From Thiomonas delicata (GTDB lineage Bacteria; Pseudomonadota; Gammaproteobacteria; Burkholderiales; Burkholderiaceae_C): DNA of 64,000 bases. The translations under genes and the position numbers were made by a program. This document shows, in pieces, positions 27,095 through 36,079 of the stretch (its first letter is position 1; the number at the start of each line of letters is the position of its first letter). The DNA is taken from NCBI RefSeq assembly GCF_900088825.1, contig NZ_LT592171.1:916425-980424 (forward strand), written 5' to 3'. The notes beneath the pieces were generated by a model. It was not told where the DNA came from. It ran no database searches and worked only from the letters and a program-made list of their open reading frames with translations.

Positions 27095-27417
27095 ACACGT
27101 TCAAACTCTCCCCCCTGAAAAAACTCGAAATCATCCTCGAAGGCGCACACCGCGAATTCGCCACCGGTTTGCTCGACCGCGCCGGGGTAAAGGGCTACAC
27201 CATCGTCGGAAACCTTTCGGGCAAGGGCAGCCACGGTTTTTATGAAGGGCACCTGATGTTCAACGAGGACGACGCGCTGATCATGATCATCGTCGCGGTG
27301 CCGCCCAATCTCGTCGATGCGCTGCTCGAAGGCTTTCAGCCGTTTTTCGAGGCCCATTCCGGGGTGATCTTCGTCAGCGACATCCAGGTCGGCCGCCCGG
27401 TCAAGTTCATGACCTGA
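27091..27417 (+). CDS. Carboxysome-associated PII protein CPII
   Basis: This 108-residue PII-like protein starts inside the dabA stop (ATGA). The ferredoxin-like fold is readable (KKLEIILEGAHREFATGLLDRAG, then a T-loop-like GNLSGKGSHGFYEG and the C-terminal IFVSDIQVGRPVKF). The CPII studied in Thiomonas intermedia binds ADP/AMP together with bicarbonate, which suits a sensor controlling the Dab pump encoded just upstream. It lacks the GlnB uridylylation Tyr51 motif, so nitrogen signalling is unlikely. It converges on cbbR with only one base between the stops. Confidence 0.9.
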   Translation: MNTFKLSPLKKLEIILEGAHREFATGLLDRAGVKGYTIVGNLSGKGSHGFYEGHLMFNEDDALIMIIVAVPPNLVDALLEGFQPFFEAHSGVIFVSDIQVGRPVKFMT

Positions 27418-27418
27418 A

Positions 27419-28339
27419 TCAGGAGGGGGGCGGACCCTGCAGCGAAGCCAGGGGTCTTGCCTCGCGAATCAGGAAGTCGAGGAATGCCTGCGCTACCGTC
27501 GACAGCCGCTTGCCCTTGCGATGCACGACGAACCACTGCCGCATGATCGGAAAGCGCTCGACCTCGAGCACGGCCAGGCGCCGCATCGCCAGTTCGAGTT
27601 CGAGCGTATGCAAGGACAGGATGCCCAGGCCCAAACCCGCTTCCACCGCCTGCTTGATCGCCTCGTTGCTGCTCATTTCCATCACCGAATGAAACTCCAC
27701 GCCGTGCCGCGAGAAATGCCGCTCGGACGCTTTGCGCGTTCCCGAGCCGGGCTCGCGGGTGATGAAGGTTTCGCGTTCCAGGTGCTTGAGCGTGATTCGG
27801 CTCTTCCCCACCAGCGGATGCGTCGGCGCGGCAATCACGACGAGCGGGTTGTCGAGAAAGGCCTGGGCGACCAGCTCAGCGTCCTCTGGCGGCTGGCCCA
27901 TGATCGCCAGATCCTTGTTCGATGTGGTCAGCATGTCCAGGATCTGTTCCTGGTTCGACACTTGCAGCCGCACTTGCACTTTGGCGTGCCGGCTGCAGAA
28001 TGCAGCGATCAGCTTGGGCGCGAAGTAGTTCGCTGTGCTCGCCACCACCAGATCCAATTCGCCTCGGCGCACGCCGCGGAATTCCTCCATGGCAGAACTG
28101 AGGTCCTGCACTTTCGCGGCAATGATCATCGCGTGGCGATGCAGCTCGCGACCGGCGTCGGTGGGCTGGATCTGTTTGCCGACTTGGTCGAACAAAGGCA
28201 CGCCGACCTGCTCTTCGAGTTGCCGCATCTGCATCGATACGGCAGGTTGCGTCAGATGCAGGGCGTCAGCCGCACGCGTGAAACTTTGGCACCGCATGAC
28301 GGCGTCGAAAATCTGGAGTTGGCGCAGGGTCAGATGCAT
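27419..28339 (-). CDS. cbbR: LysR-type regulator CbbR
   Basis: This 306-residue LysR protein has an N-terminal helix-turn-helix (MHLTLRQLQIFDAVMRCQSF, then ADALHLTQPAVSMQM) and a periplasmic-binding-like effector domain. It diverges from cbbL, the standard position of CbbR, the activator of Calvin-cycle operons that responds to metabolites such as NADPH or RuBP. A TNA-N7-TNA box stands just upstream of its start. It also lies directly behind the dab operon, which may share its control. Confidence 0.93.
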   Translation of the reverse strand: MHLTLRQLQIFDAVMRCQSFTRAADALHLTQPAVSMQMRQLEEQVGVPLFDQVGKQIQPTDAGRELHRHAMIIAAKVQDLSSAMEEFRGVRRGELDLVVASTANYFAPKLIAAFCSRHAKVQVRLQVSNQEQILDMLTTSNKDLAIMGQPPEDAELVAQAFLDNPLVVIAAPTHPLVGKSRITLKHLERETFITREPGSGTRKASERHFSRHGVEFHSVMEMSSNEAIKQAVEAGLGLGILSLHTLELELAMRRLAVLEVERFPIMRQWFVVHRKGKRLSTVAQAFLDFLIREARPLASLQGPPPS

Positions 28340-28349
28340 CGTTGTGACA

Positions 28350-28362
28350 TAAGTATTCCTAA
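28350..28362. promoter_or_regulatory. Candidate CbbR-binding box in the cbbR/cbbL spacer
   Basis: TAAGTATTCCTAA fits the TNA-N7-TNA half-site pattern used by CbbR proteins. It lies 10 bases upstream of the cbbR start, in the AT-rich part of the divergent spacer, where autorepression of cbbR and activation of cbbL would be expected. Confidence 0.55.
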
Positions 28363-28554
28363 TACACTTTATCAGAAACTCGAATTGCGTTTTATGATTT
28401 CGTCCGATATGGTGTCGGCACGCGAATCGATGAATCCATCCCTGAGCCCAGGCTTCGATGCCTCGGTCGAGCGGGCCGAGGCATTCGTCGTGTTGCGCCA
28501 GCTTTCACTCGTCGTTTGTTCTCGCGCGCAGCGCGCTTTAAGGAGTCGTCAAAC

Positions 28555-29976
28555 ATGGCAGTCAAAACCTATCAGGCCGGGGTCAAGGAGTACCGGCAAA
28601 CCTACTGGCAGCCCGATTACGTGCCGCTGGACACCGACATCCTGGCGTGTTTCAAAATCACCCCGCAGGCTGGCGTCGATCGCGAAGAGGCTGCCGCGGC
28701 GGTGGCCGCCGAGTCGTCCACGGGCACCTGGACCACGGTGTGGACCGACCTGCTGACCGACATGGACTATTACAGGGGTCGCGCCTATCGCATCGAGGAC
28801 GTCCCCGGCGATGACACCTGCTTCTACGCTTTCATCGCCTATCCCATCGACCTGTTCGAAGAGGGCTCTGTGGTCAACGTGTTCACCTCGCTGGTGGGCA
28901 ACGTGTTCGGTTTCAAGGCGATTCGCGCCCTGCGCCTGGAGGACGTGCGCTTCCCCATCGCCTATGTCAAGACCTGCGGCGGCCCCCCCAGCGGCATTCA
29001 GGTCGAGCGCGACAAGATGAACAAGTACGGCCGGCCGTTGCTGGGCTGCACCATCAAGCCCAAACTGGGCCTTTCGGCCAAGAATTACGGTCGCGCGGTG
29101 TACGAGTGCCTGCGCGGCGGCCTGGACTTCACCAAGGACGACGAGAACATCAACTCGCAGCCGTTCATGCGCTGGCGCGACCGCTTCGAATTCGTGCAGG
29201 AAGCCACGCTGAAGGCCGAGGCCGAGACCGGCGAGCGCAAGGGCCACTATCTGAACGTCACCGCGCCCACGCCTGAAGAGATGTACAAGCGCGCCGAGTT
29301 CGCCAAAGAGATCGGCGCGCCGATCATCATGCACGATTACATCACCGGCGGCTTCTGCGCCAACACCGGCCTGGCCAACTGGTGCCGCGACAACGGCATG
29401 CTGCTGCACATCCACCGCGCCATGCACGCCGTGCTCGACCGCAATCCGCACCACGGCATCCACTTCCGCGTGCTGACCAAGATCCTGCGCCTGTCCGGCG
29501 GCGATCACCTGCACACCGGCACCGTGGTGGGCAAGCTTGAAGGCGACCGCGCCTCCACGCTGGGCTGGATCGACCTGCTGCGCGAATCCTTCGTGCCGGA
29601 AGACCGTTCGCGCGGCATCTTCTTCGACCAGGACTGGGGTTCGATGCCCGGCGCATTCGCCGTCGCGTCCGGCGGCATCCACGTCTGGCACATGCCCGCG
29701 CTGGTCACCATCTTCGGTGACGATTCGGTCCTGCAATTCGGCGGTGGCACGCTCGGCCACCCCTGGGGCAACGCCGCCGGTGCGCACGCCAACCGCGTCG
29801 CACTCGAAGCCTGCGTGCAGGCGCGCAATGAAGGCCGCCAGGTCGAGAAAGAAGGCCGTGAGATCCTGACCGCCGCCGCGCAGCACTCGCCTGAACTGAA
29901 AATCGCCATGGAAACCTGGAAAGAGATCAAGTTCGAGTTCGACACGGTGGATAAGCTCGACATCGCCAACAAGTAA
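28555..29976 (+). CDS. cbbL: Form IA Rubisco large subunit
   Basis: CbbL carries out CO2 fixation onto ribulose-1,5-bisphosphate inside the carboxysome. The 473-residue protein has the catalytic KPKLG loop (Lys168, Lys170) and the carbamylated Lys194 with metal ligands Asp196 and Glu197 in [10 protein letters not shown]. The mobile loop 6 region is [11 protein letters not shown]. Being followed by cbbS and csoS2 identifies the carboxysomal IA type. ATG 28555 has AAGGAG nine bases upstream; an upstream in-frame start at 28516 is not needed. Confidence 0.98.
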   Translation: MAVKTYQAGVKEYRQTYWQPDYVPLDTDILACFKITPQAGVDREEAAAAVAAESSTGTWTTVWTDLLTDMDYYRGRAYRIEDVPGDDTCFYAFIAYPIDLFEEGSVVNVFTSLVGNVFGFKAIRALRLEDVRFPIAYVKTCGGPPSGIQVERDKMNKYGRPLLGCTIKPKLGLSAKNYGRAVYECLRGGLDFTKDDENINSQPFMRWRDRFEFVQEATLKAEAETGERKGHYLNVTAPTPEEMYKRAEFAKEIGAPIIMHDYITGGFCANTGLANWCRDNGMLLHIHRAMHAVLDRNPHHGIHFRVLTKILRLSGGDHLHTGTVVGKLEGDRASTLGWIDLLRESFVPEDRSRGIFFDQDWGSMPGAFAVASGGIHVWHMPALVTIFGDDSVLQFGGGTLGHPWGNAAGAHANRVALEACVQARNEGRQVEKEGREILTAAAQHSPELKIAMETWKEIKFEFDTVDKLDIANK

Positions 29977-30060
29977 TGCTGCAAACCGAATCCGCTCGAT
30001 TCGCGCCGCAATGAGGCGACGCCGGCCGGATTCGACCCCCAACTTCGAAAGGACACAGCC

Positions 30061-30387
30061 ATGGCCGTTCAAGCCTATCGCTCGACGAAAAAGTACGAAA
30101 CCTTTTCGTATCTTCCCCAGATGACGCCCGACCAGGTGCGCCGCCAGATTGCCTACGCCATCGCCCAGGGCTGGAACCCTGCGGTCGAGCACACCGCCAA
30201 GGGAACGCCTGCCAAGGTGAGCTTTTGGCATATGTGGAAGCTGCCGATGTTCGGCGAGCAGTCGATCGACGTCGTGCTGGCCGAGATCGAGGCCTGCCAT
30301 CGTGAATTTCCCGATCAAATGGTGCGCTTCGTCGCTTACGACAACTACGCGCAGAGCCAGGGCATCGCTTTTGTCGTTTACCGCTGA
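30061..30387 (+). CDS. cbbS: Form IA Rubisco small subunit
   Basis: This 108-residue protein has the small-subunit sequence [19 protein letters not shown] and a C-terminal segment [21 protein letters not shown]. It caps the L8 core to form L8S8 Rubisco, whose surface at the L/S junction is where the CsoS2 N-repeats bind. It follows cbbL by 84 bases, with GAAAGGA in front of the ATG. A hairpin after it separates it from csoS2. Confidence 0.98.
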   Translation: MAVQAYRSTKKYETFSYLPQMTPDQVRRQIAYAIAQGWNPAVEHTAKGTPAKVSFWHMWKLPMFGEQSIDVVLAEIEACHREFPDQMVRFVAYDNYAQSQGIAFVVYR

Positions 30388-30396
30388 AACGCAACA

Positions 30397-30422
30397 ACAG
30401 GCCCGTCCGAGGGCGGGTCTGT
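30397..30422 (+). promoter_or_regulatory. mRNA hairpin between cbbS and csoS2
   Basis: An 11-bp stem starting ACAGGCCCGTC closes around the loop CGAG, ten bases after the cbbS stop. No T-run follows, so it is not a strong terminator. It could stabilise the cbbLS message or reduce read-through, giving more Rubisco than shell transcript. Confidence 0.6.
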
Positions 30423-30492
30423 GCTGCGTGAATTCGAACAACCCGGTGCGGCCTGCGGCCGCCTGAAATGAACTCCAAGTGCTGAGGTCCGT

Positions 30493-33201
30493 ATGACAAT
30501 CGCTGCACCAGGTCATGCCAATGCAAACCTATCCGGGCGGGAATTGGCGCTCCAGCGTCGCCAGGCGATGGCCCGCCAAGGCAAAACCGCCATCGCCAAA
30601 GCGCCTGCGCCGCACGGCAGCGCAGGCGGCATGATGGATGCAGCCAAGGTCGCAACCGCCTGGCGCAGCGCGCAGGCCCCAGCGCCTGCGGCGGTATCGA
30701 CCATGCCGGTCTCGGCACGCGCCGAGGCCTTGCCGGCGGCAGCCGTGTCGCCAGCACGGGCGCGACGTCAAGCGCTCGCCACTGTTGGCAAGGCCGCCCT
30801 GCAAACCGCTTCGACGGCTCGTCCGAGCGCGCATTTGCGTCAAGCCGCGCATCCGTCTGGCGCGGGTGATTGCGGCTGCGGCGCGCAGTGCGATTGCCAG
30901 GCTCAGCGCGCCGACGCTCCGAGTGGGGAGCAGGTGCAGCGAGCGGCGGCTGGCGAGGTGTCGGTAGCCGTGGTGACGGCGCAGGAACACGCGCAGCGCG
31001 CGCCCGCTGCCACGGGCGTCGAACAGGCGACTGGACGCGCGTTGGCCAAGATGCGTCGCGCAGCGCTGACGCAAGATGGCAAGGCTGGGCTCAAGCGGGT
31101 TGCCCAGGCGACCAAGATCGCCGCGGCGATGCCAGGGCAGGATTGGCAGGCTGCAATGATCCGGGGCGCCACCGGAAGACAGGTCGCGATGCAGCATCGC
31201 CTGGTGCTGTCGCTCGCCGGTCGCGCGGGCCTGTCGACCAGCGCCGCATCGAGACCGAGCGGGCGGGTCAAGGCGCGTGACGTCAAGGCGGCGCCGGTCA
31301 AGGTCGAGGAAGGCCACACCCTGTCCGGCCAACCCGTCACCGGCACGATGGTCGAGCGCAGCGCCAAGGTCACCGGCAACGAGCCCGGATCGTGCCGCAA
31401 CATCACCGGTACTGAATACATCGGTACCGAACAGTTCCAGACCATCTGCGGCGTGCGTGCCGAACCCGGCGTGCCCAAGGTTGCGATAGGCAGCACGCTG
31501 CGCGAGCAGCGCATCACGGGCACCGCGCTGGGTCGCTCGACCAAGGCCACCGGCGATGAACCGGGCACCTGCTATGCCGTGACCGGGACGGAATATCTGT
31601 CGGCCGAGCGTTTCCAACAGTTCTGCGGTACGCGCCCGACCCCATCTCCAGAAAAAGTCGCGGTGGCATCCACCGACAAGGGCAAAACTGTGACGGGTTC
31701 CCTGGTCGACCGCCCGCGCAAAGTCACCGGCGTCGAATCCGGCGCCGATCGATCGATCACCGGTACGCGCTACGGCCGCCCGCCGGAAAGCGACAACGCG
31801 CCGGACAAGGTCGCGGTCACGCACACCGGCTCGGGCAAAACGGTCACGGGCACGCTGGTGGGCCGCAGCGAGCGCCTCACCGGCGACGAGGCCGGTAGCT
31901 GCCGCGTCATCACCGGAACCGAATATCTTTCCGCCGAACAGTTCCGCGACCTGTGCCGCACCAGCGCACCGGCTGCGCCGCGCAAGGTCAGTGTGATGTC
32001 GACGCGCGACGCGCAAGCCGTTTCGGGTAGCACCGTTGATCGTTCGACGAAGGTCACCGGCAACGAGGTCGGCTCTTGCCGCGCGATCACCGGAAGCCAG
32101 TACTACACCACGGCCGATTTCGCAGCCCTGTGCGAAGCGCCCGGGCCGAACAAGGTCAGCACGATGCACACCCTCGCCGGACGTGTTGTCACGGGTTCGG
32201 AGGTCGCTCCAAGCCCAAAATTGTCGGGTGACGAATCCTATGGGTGCAAACCCGTCACCGGTACCGACTACATCGGCACCCAGCAGCTTGCAGCCGTGTG
32301 CCCGCCAGGGCAGGCGCCGGCCGCGCAATCCGTGAGCAAGGTCGTCTTCGACACCACGCTGCGAGGTCAGCCGGTCTCCGGCAGCTATCCGGGGCGTGCT
32401 GCCAACGTCACCGGCAACGAAGCCGGCGCCTGCGCTCCCATCAGCGGCGCGCAGTACTCCGGCACGTCGCAAATGCAGAATTTCTGCCCGGCCCCTAGCC
32501 TCGAGGCCCAGGCGGCGCGCGTGCGCGACAGCGCCGTGATTCCGGCCACCGTCGTGACCGGCGACCGTCCCGGCGCAGGAGGATCGCAGATGACCGGCGA
32601 TGAGCGTGGCGCGTGCGAGCCGGTTTCAGGCACGCCTTACCTCGGGCCGGACAACAGGCCCGACCATTGCGCGGTGAGCGGTCGTTTCGTTTCGCGCGGA
32701 CGCACGTTCGATGTCGCGCCGCGGCCGCCCGCGCCGAAGGATTTCAGCATCCAGAGTCCGGCGCGTCAGGCGCGTGAGCGCCAAGTCGACGATGTGACCG
32801 GTAGTGCGCTGAGCAGCTCGCGCATCACCGGGCCGATCAACAAGGCTGACGGCCTGATCACCGGAACGCCGGAGTTCCGGCATGGCGATATGTCCCGCCG
32901 CCAGACGCAACAGGATGAAGTCGTCGCTGCCGCGCTGCGCCTGAGCGGCGAGGGAAGCCAGCAAGGGACCCGCATTTCGGGCGATGCCTGGAACGCCAAC
33001 ACCCGCGTCACGGGCACTGAAGGCTCGTCCAGCCTGGTGCGCAACCCTTCGAAGCGCGGCCAGCCGCGTGGCGCCGGTGTCAACGCGGTGAAGTTCCGCG
33101 AACTCGAGCGTCCGGAAGTGCCTGATTCGGTCATCACCGGGTCGTCCGGTAACACCCGCAGAGGTGCCACCGTCACCGTTTCGGGCGGAGCGCGCGGCTG
33201 A
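30493..33201 (+). CDS. csoS2: Carboxysome scaffold protein CsoS2
   Basis: This 902-residue disordered scaffold links Rubisco to the shell. The N-region (1-260) has four short basic helices of the type RRQAMARQGK, RRQALATVGK, RRAALTQDGK and HRLVLSLAGR, which bind Rubisco. The M-region (about 268-615) has six repeats with VTG/ITG triplets and paired cysteines; the third repeat is shortened and lacks both cysteines. The C-region (from about 617) has more ITG motifs and ends VTVSGGARG, the shell-anchoring terminus. Some relatives make a short form by ribosomal frameshift; no obvious in-frame slippery heptamer was found here. Confidence 0.97.
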   Translation: MTIAAPGHANANLSGRELALQRRQAMARQGKTAIAKAPAPHGSAGGMMDAAKVATAWRSAQAPAPAAVSTMPVSARAEALPAAAVSPARARRQALATVGKAALQTASTARPSAHLRQAAHPSGAGDCGCGAQCDCQAQRADAPSGEQVQRAAAGEVSVAVVTAQEHAQRAPAATGVEQATGRALAKMRRAALTQDGKAGLKRVAQATKIAAAMPGQDWQAAMIRGATGRQVAMQHRLVLSLAGRAGLSTSAASRPSGRVKARDVKAAPVKVEEGHTLSGQPVTGTMVERSAKVTGNEPGSCRNITGTEYIGTEQFQTICGVRAEPGVPKVAIGSTLREQRITGTALGRSTKATGDEPGTCYAVTGTEYLSAERFQQFCGTRPTPSPEKVAVASTDKGKTVTGSLVDRPRKVTGVESGADRSITGTRYGRPPESDNAPDKVAVTHTGSGKTVTGTLVGRSERLTGDEAGSCRVITGTEYLSAEQFRDLCRTSAPAAPRKVSVMSTRDAQAVSGSTVDRSTKVTGNEVGSCRAITGSQYYTTADFAALCEAPGPNKVSTMHTLAGRVVTGSEVAPSPKLSGDESYGCKPVTGTDYIGTQQLAAVCPPGQAPAAQSVSKVVFDTTLRGQPVSGSYPGRAANVTGNEAGACAPISGAQYSGTSQMQNFCPAPSLEAQAARVRDSAVIPATVVTGDRPGAGGSQMTGDERGACEPVSGTPYLGPDNRPDHCAVSGRFVSRGRTFDVAPRPPAPKDFSIQSPARQARERQVDDVTGSALSSSRITGPINKADGLITGTPEFRHGDMSRRQTQQDEVVAAALRLSGEGSQQGTRISGDAWNANTRVTGTEGSSSLVRNPSKRGQPRGAGVNAVKFRELERPEVPDSVITGSSGNTRRGATVTVSGGARG

Positions 33202-33212
33202 GGATTGTGGCG

Positions 33213-34742
33213 ATGAACACGCGACAACGTATGCAGGCCTTGCGGCGCAGCGGCGTCGGGCCGGTGGGCATGGCCGACGCGGGTGGCATCGCGGCGGTGC
33301 CCGAGCATCCTGCTTGCGTCATCGGCAGCGGGCAGAGTTGCGAGCACTCGCTCGTCGACCGCGAACTCAACCGGGAGCTGTTCACTTACGAGCAGACCGT
33401 GCGCGGACGCTTCGCCCGCATCGTCGGCGTGCTCAAGCAAATTTCTGCGCATCAGCATGACGCCACATTTGCCGAGCGCGCGCAGCAACTCGCGCTCGAG
33501 CAGCTCGGTTTCGAACTGCCGCGCGAGGTGCTCGACGACGCCTGGGTTTCGGGGCTGGACCTGCGTGCACTGCACTCGCACTGCATTTTCAACAGCCTCA
33601 AGCTGTGTGTCGAGCGCGCCAGCGCGGAGCAGGCGGGATGGAGTCAGCGACTGCCGATCGACTCGAATCTCCTGCATAGCTGCGGTTACCACACGGTGGA
33701 CATCAGCCCGTGCGCCGACGGCCGCCTGCAAGGCATTGCCCCCTATGTGCTGCGCTTGCTGCCCGCGCCGAACGTACGCGTGAAGGCCTATGCCGGTGCC
33801 CTGTTCGACGTCGACGGCGACGTGGCTGACTGGGCACAGCGCGAAGTCGAGCGCCTCTCGGGAGCGATGGAAGACGGTGATCGTCTCAATTACCTGAAGA
33901 TCGCGGTCTATCACCTGAGCAGTTCCAATCCCGGCGCGCAGGGCTGCGCCGCGCATGGCAGCAACGATCGTCAAGCCACCGAGTCGGCGCTCAGCCGCCT
34001 CGATGAACTCCGCGAGGCGATCGATCGCAGTTTCGGTGTCGGCGCGGCGCCCGACGTGCTGCTGATCGGGGTCGACACCGATCTGGACGCGCTGCGCATC
34101 CATCTTCCCGACGCGTTCGGCGATGTCAATCCGCACCGCTACATCGAAACCGGGAAGATCTACCGCGAGACCCTTGGGCTGTCGGCCGAGGCGGCACGCG
34201 TGCGGATCGCCGAGATGATCGCCGACGTCGAGAGCACCGGCGGCTGGGGCCAGGGCCAGGGCCAGATGCGCGACGGCATGCGCCGCCTGGTGTCGGCGCT
34301 GGCCGAGGCCAATCTGTCGCAGATCGAATACGTCATCAAGCACCACACCGGGCGCTATGCCGTCATCGGCCACGACGAGGAGTGCATCGTCGCCGGCGAG
34401 GCCGTGCGCACGCTGCAGTTGCGCAACCTGTTTTATTTCGCACATCTCGACACCGTGGAGGAGGGGGCGCCCGACATGGACGTGGGGATCAAGATTTTTC
34501 GCAATCTCAATGTTGCCCATGGCTTGCCGGTGCCGGTGTTGGTGCATTTCGAATACGACTCCCGCATTCCCGGCTCGCGCCAGCGCGCAGTCGATCGCGC
34601 GTGCCGCGTGCGCGACGCCATCGTCGGGCGCTACGCCGATCTGGCAAAGAAGGGGTTGCTGACATGCGCCATGGCGGTCAGCGACCGCAACGGCGACGAA
34701 TGCTGCGACTTCGTGGCCGATGAAGCCGTCGCGGACCATTGA
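33213..34742 (+). CDS. csoSCA: Carboxysomal carbonic anhydrase CsoSCA
   Basis: CsoSCA (CsoS3) dehydrates bicarbonate to CO2 next to Rubisco inside the shell. The epsilon/beta-type zinc site is complete: Cys167 with Asp169 and Arg171 in SPCADGRL, His234 in AVYHLSSSN, and Cys245 eleven residues later. That spacing equals Halothiobacillus C173/H242/C253. The protein has 509 residues, the normal length. ATG 33213 has GAGGA eight bases upstream and is preferred to GTG 33207. Confidence 0.97.
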   Translation: MNTRQRMQALRRSGVGPVGMADAGGIAAVPEHPACVIGSGQSCEHSLVDRELNRELFTYEQTVRGRFARIVGVLKQISAHQHDATFAERAQQLALEQLGFELPREVLDDAWVSGLDLRALHSHCIFNSLKLCVERASAEQAGWSQRLPIDSNLLHSCGYHTVDISPCADGRLQGIAPYVLRLLPAPNVRVKAYAGALFDVDGDVADWAQREVERLSGAMEDGDRLNYLKIAVYHLSSSNPGAQGCAAHGSNDRQATESALSRLDELREAIDRSFGVGAAPDVLLIGVDTDLDALRIHLPDAFGDVNPHRYIETGKIYRETLGLSAEAARVRIAEMIADVESTGGWGQGQGQMRDGMRRLVSALAEANLSQIEYVIKHHTGRYAVIGHDEECIVAGEAVRTLQLRNLFYFAHLDTVEEGAPDMDVGIKIFRNLNVAHGLPVPVLVHFEYDSRIPGSRQRAVDRACRVRDAIVGRYADLAKKGLLTCAMAVSDRNGDECCDFVADEAVADH

Positions 34743-34762
34743 GCATCGAGGACCAAAACGCC

Positions 34763-35020
34763 ATGCGAATCATGCGTGTTGAAAAAACCCTGGTGTCGAC
34801 CAACCGTATCGACGCTTTCGGCCATCGTCCGCTGCTCGTCGTGCAGGACAAACCCGGCGGAACGCGCAGCGTGGCGGTCGATGCGGTGGGCTGTATCCCC
34901 GGTGACTGGGTGATCTGCGTCGGTTCCTCGGCGGCGCGGGATGCGGCCGGGGCCAGGGATTTTCCGTCCGATCTCACGATCGTCGGCATCATCGACCACT
35001 GGAATCCGGAGGCAGTCTGA
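34763..35020 (+). CDS. csoS4A: Carboxysome vertex protein CsoS4A
   Basis: This 85-residue BMC-P (CcmL/EutN) pentamer seals shell vertices. The start MRIMRVEKTLVSTNRI and the central KPGGTRSVAVDAVGCIPGDWV are typical, with SSAARDAAG matching the conserved G-SSAAR loop. It begins 20 bases after csoSCA and overlaps csoS4B by one base. Confidence 0.96.
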   Translation: MRIMRVEKTLVSTNRIDAFGHRPLLVVQDKPGGTRSVAVDAVGCIPGDWVICVGSSAARDAAGARDFPSDLTIVGIIDHWNPEAV

Positions 35021-35268
35021 TGGAGATCTGGCGCGTCGTCGACGAACTGGTGTGCACCCGGCGTGTGCCAGGGCTCGGTTCGGTGTCATTGCGCGTGCTG
35101 AAGGGGCAGAAGGGTGAAGTCATGGTGGCGTCCGACGCGGTCGGTGCGCCGCCAGGCAAATGGGTGTTCACCACGCTGGGCAGCGCCGCCAGGCTGGCGA
35201 TGCCGGATCCGGCGACGACGACGGATCTCACGATCTGCGGCATCATCGACGGGTGGGACGAAGCGTGA
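35020..35268 (+). CDS. csoS4B: Carboxysome vertex protein CsoS4B
   Basis: This 82-residue second BMC-P pentamer has the family pattern MEIWRVVDELVCTRRVPGL and SDAVGAPPGKWVFTTLGSAAR. It is encoded in a one-base overlap with csoS4A (TGATG). In other alpha-carboxysomes loss of both pentamers leaves leaky shells, so the pair is normally retained. Confidence 0.96.
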   Translation: MEIWRVVDELVCTRRVPGLGSVSLRVLKGQKGEVMVASDAVGAPPGKWVFTTLGSAARLAMPDPATTTDLTICGIIDGWDEA

Positions 35269-35381
35269 AAACAGACGTGTGCAAACACGGACGTACAGAG
35301 CAAAAGGGCGCACGCGTGACGGGCGCTTGGGTGCAGCGAGTGGCAGTTCAACCAATCTTTTTTTGACAAAGGAGTAAGCAA

Positions 35382-35678
35382 ATGGCAGAGACGATGGGCA
35401 TTGCCCTGGGGATGATCGAAACCCGCGGTCTGGTTCCCGCGATCGAAGCGGCCGACGCGATGACCAAAGCCGCCGAAGTGCGCTTGATCGCACGCCAGTT
35501 CGTCGGTGGCGGCTATGTCACCGTGATGGTGCGCGGCGAAACCGGTGCGGTTAACGCCGCAGTCCGTGCAGGCGCCGATGCCTGCGAGCGTGTGGGTGAC
35601 GGCCTGGTCGCCGCGCACATCATTGCCCGCGTGCACAGCGAGGTCGAGGGCATCCTGCCCAAGGCTCCGAGTGCCTGA
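35382..35678 (+). CDS. csoS1A: Major shell hexamer CsoS1 (first copy)
   Basis: This 98-residue single-domain BMC-H protein forms hexagonal shell facets. It begins MAETMGIALGMIETRGLVPAIEAADAM and has the pore loop in RQFVGGGYVTV. It differs from the next gene in few positions. The 113-base gap before it contains TTGACA and a good AAGGAG site, so an internal promoter is possible. Assigning A or C suffixes is arbitrary. Confidence 0.95.
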   Translation: MAETMGIALGMIETRGLVPAIEAADAMTKAAEVRLIARQFVGGGYVTVMVRGETGAVNAAVRAGADACERVGDGLVAAHIIARVHSEVEGILPKAPSA

Positions 35679-35720
35679 GACCCTCCCTATCTTTCCTGAA
35701 ACGACTACGAGGACAGCAAC

Positions 35721-36059
35721 ATGGCAAACGTCAACGGCATTGCCCTGGGGATGATCGAAACCCGCGGTCTGGTTCCCGCGATCGAAGCGGCCGACGCGAT
35801 GACCAAGGCATCTGAGGTGCGCCTGATCGGCCGCCAGTTCGTCGGCGGTGGCTATGTCACCGTGCTGGTGCGCGGCGAGACCGGTGCCGTCAACGCCGCG
35901 GTGCGCGCGGGTGCCGACGCCTGCGAGCGCGTGGGTGACGGCCTGGTCGCCGCGCACATCATTGCCCGCGTGCACAGCGAGGTCGAGGGTATTCTGCCGA
36001 CCAAGCCCGACGTCAACGGCGGCGGCCGCGACGCCGAAATCACCTCCACGCGCAGCTGA
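35721..36059 (+). CDS. csoS1B: Major shell hexamer CsoS1 (second copy, C-terminal extension)
   Basis: This 112-residue BMC-H protein is nearly identical to its neighbour across the fold but has about 14 extra C-terminal residues (KPDVNGGGRDAEITSTRS). That resembles CsoS1B of Halothiobacillus, which also has a tail. Bases 35736-35806 are identical to 35397-35467, showing recent duplication or gene conversion. It has its own GAGGA ribosome binding site. Confidence 0.94.
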   Translation: MANVNGIALGMIETRGLVPAIEAADAMTKASEVRLIGRQFVGGGYVTVLVRGETGAVNAAVRAGADACERVGDGLVAAHIIARVHSEVEGILPTKPDVNGGGRDAEITSTRS

Positions 36060-36079
36060 CCGACGGGTCGTTTCCTGCC

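Noticed and set aside
28549-30516. 655-residue minus-strand frame opposite cbbL and cbbS
   Set aside because: It mirrors the two most conserved genes in the window; no domain is visible.
32140-32146. CCCGGGC heptamer in csoS2 as a -1 frameshift site
   Set aside because: Codon phase is CCC GGG, not the X-XXY-YYZ phase needed; no supporting downstream pseudoknot was seen.
31300-32500. Regularly spaced repeated DNA that could suggest a tandem-repeat or CRISPR-like array
   Set aside because: The repeats encode the CsoS2 M-region in frame, with divergent bases and no identical spacers.
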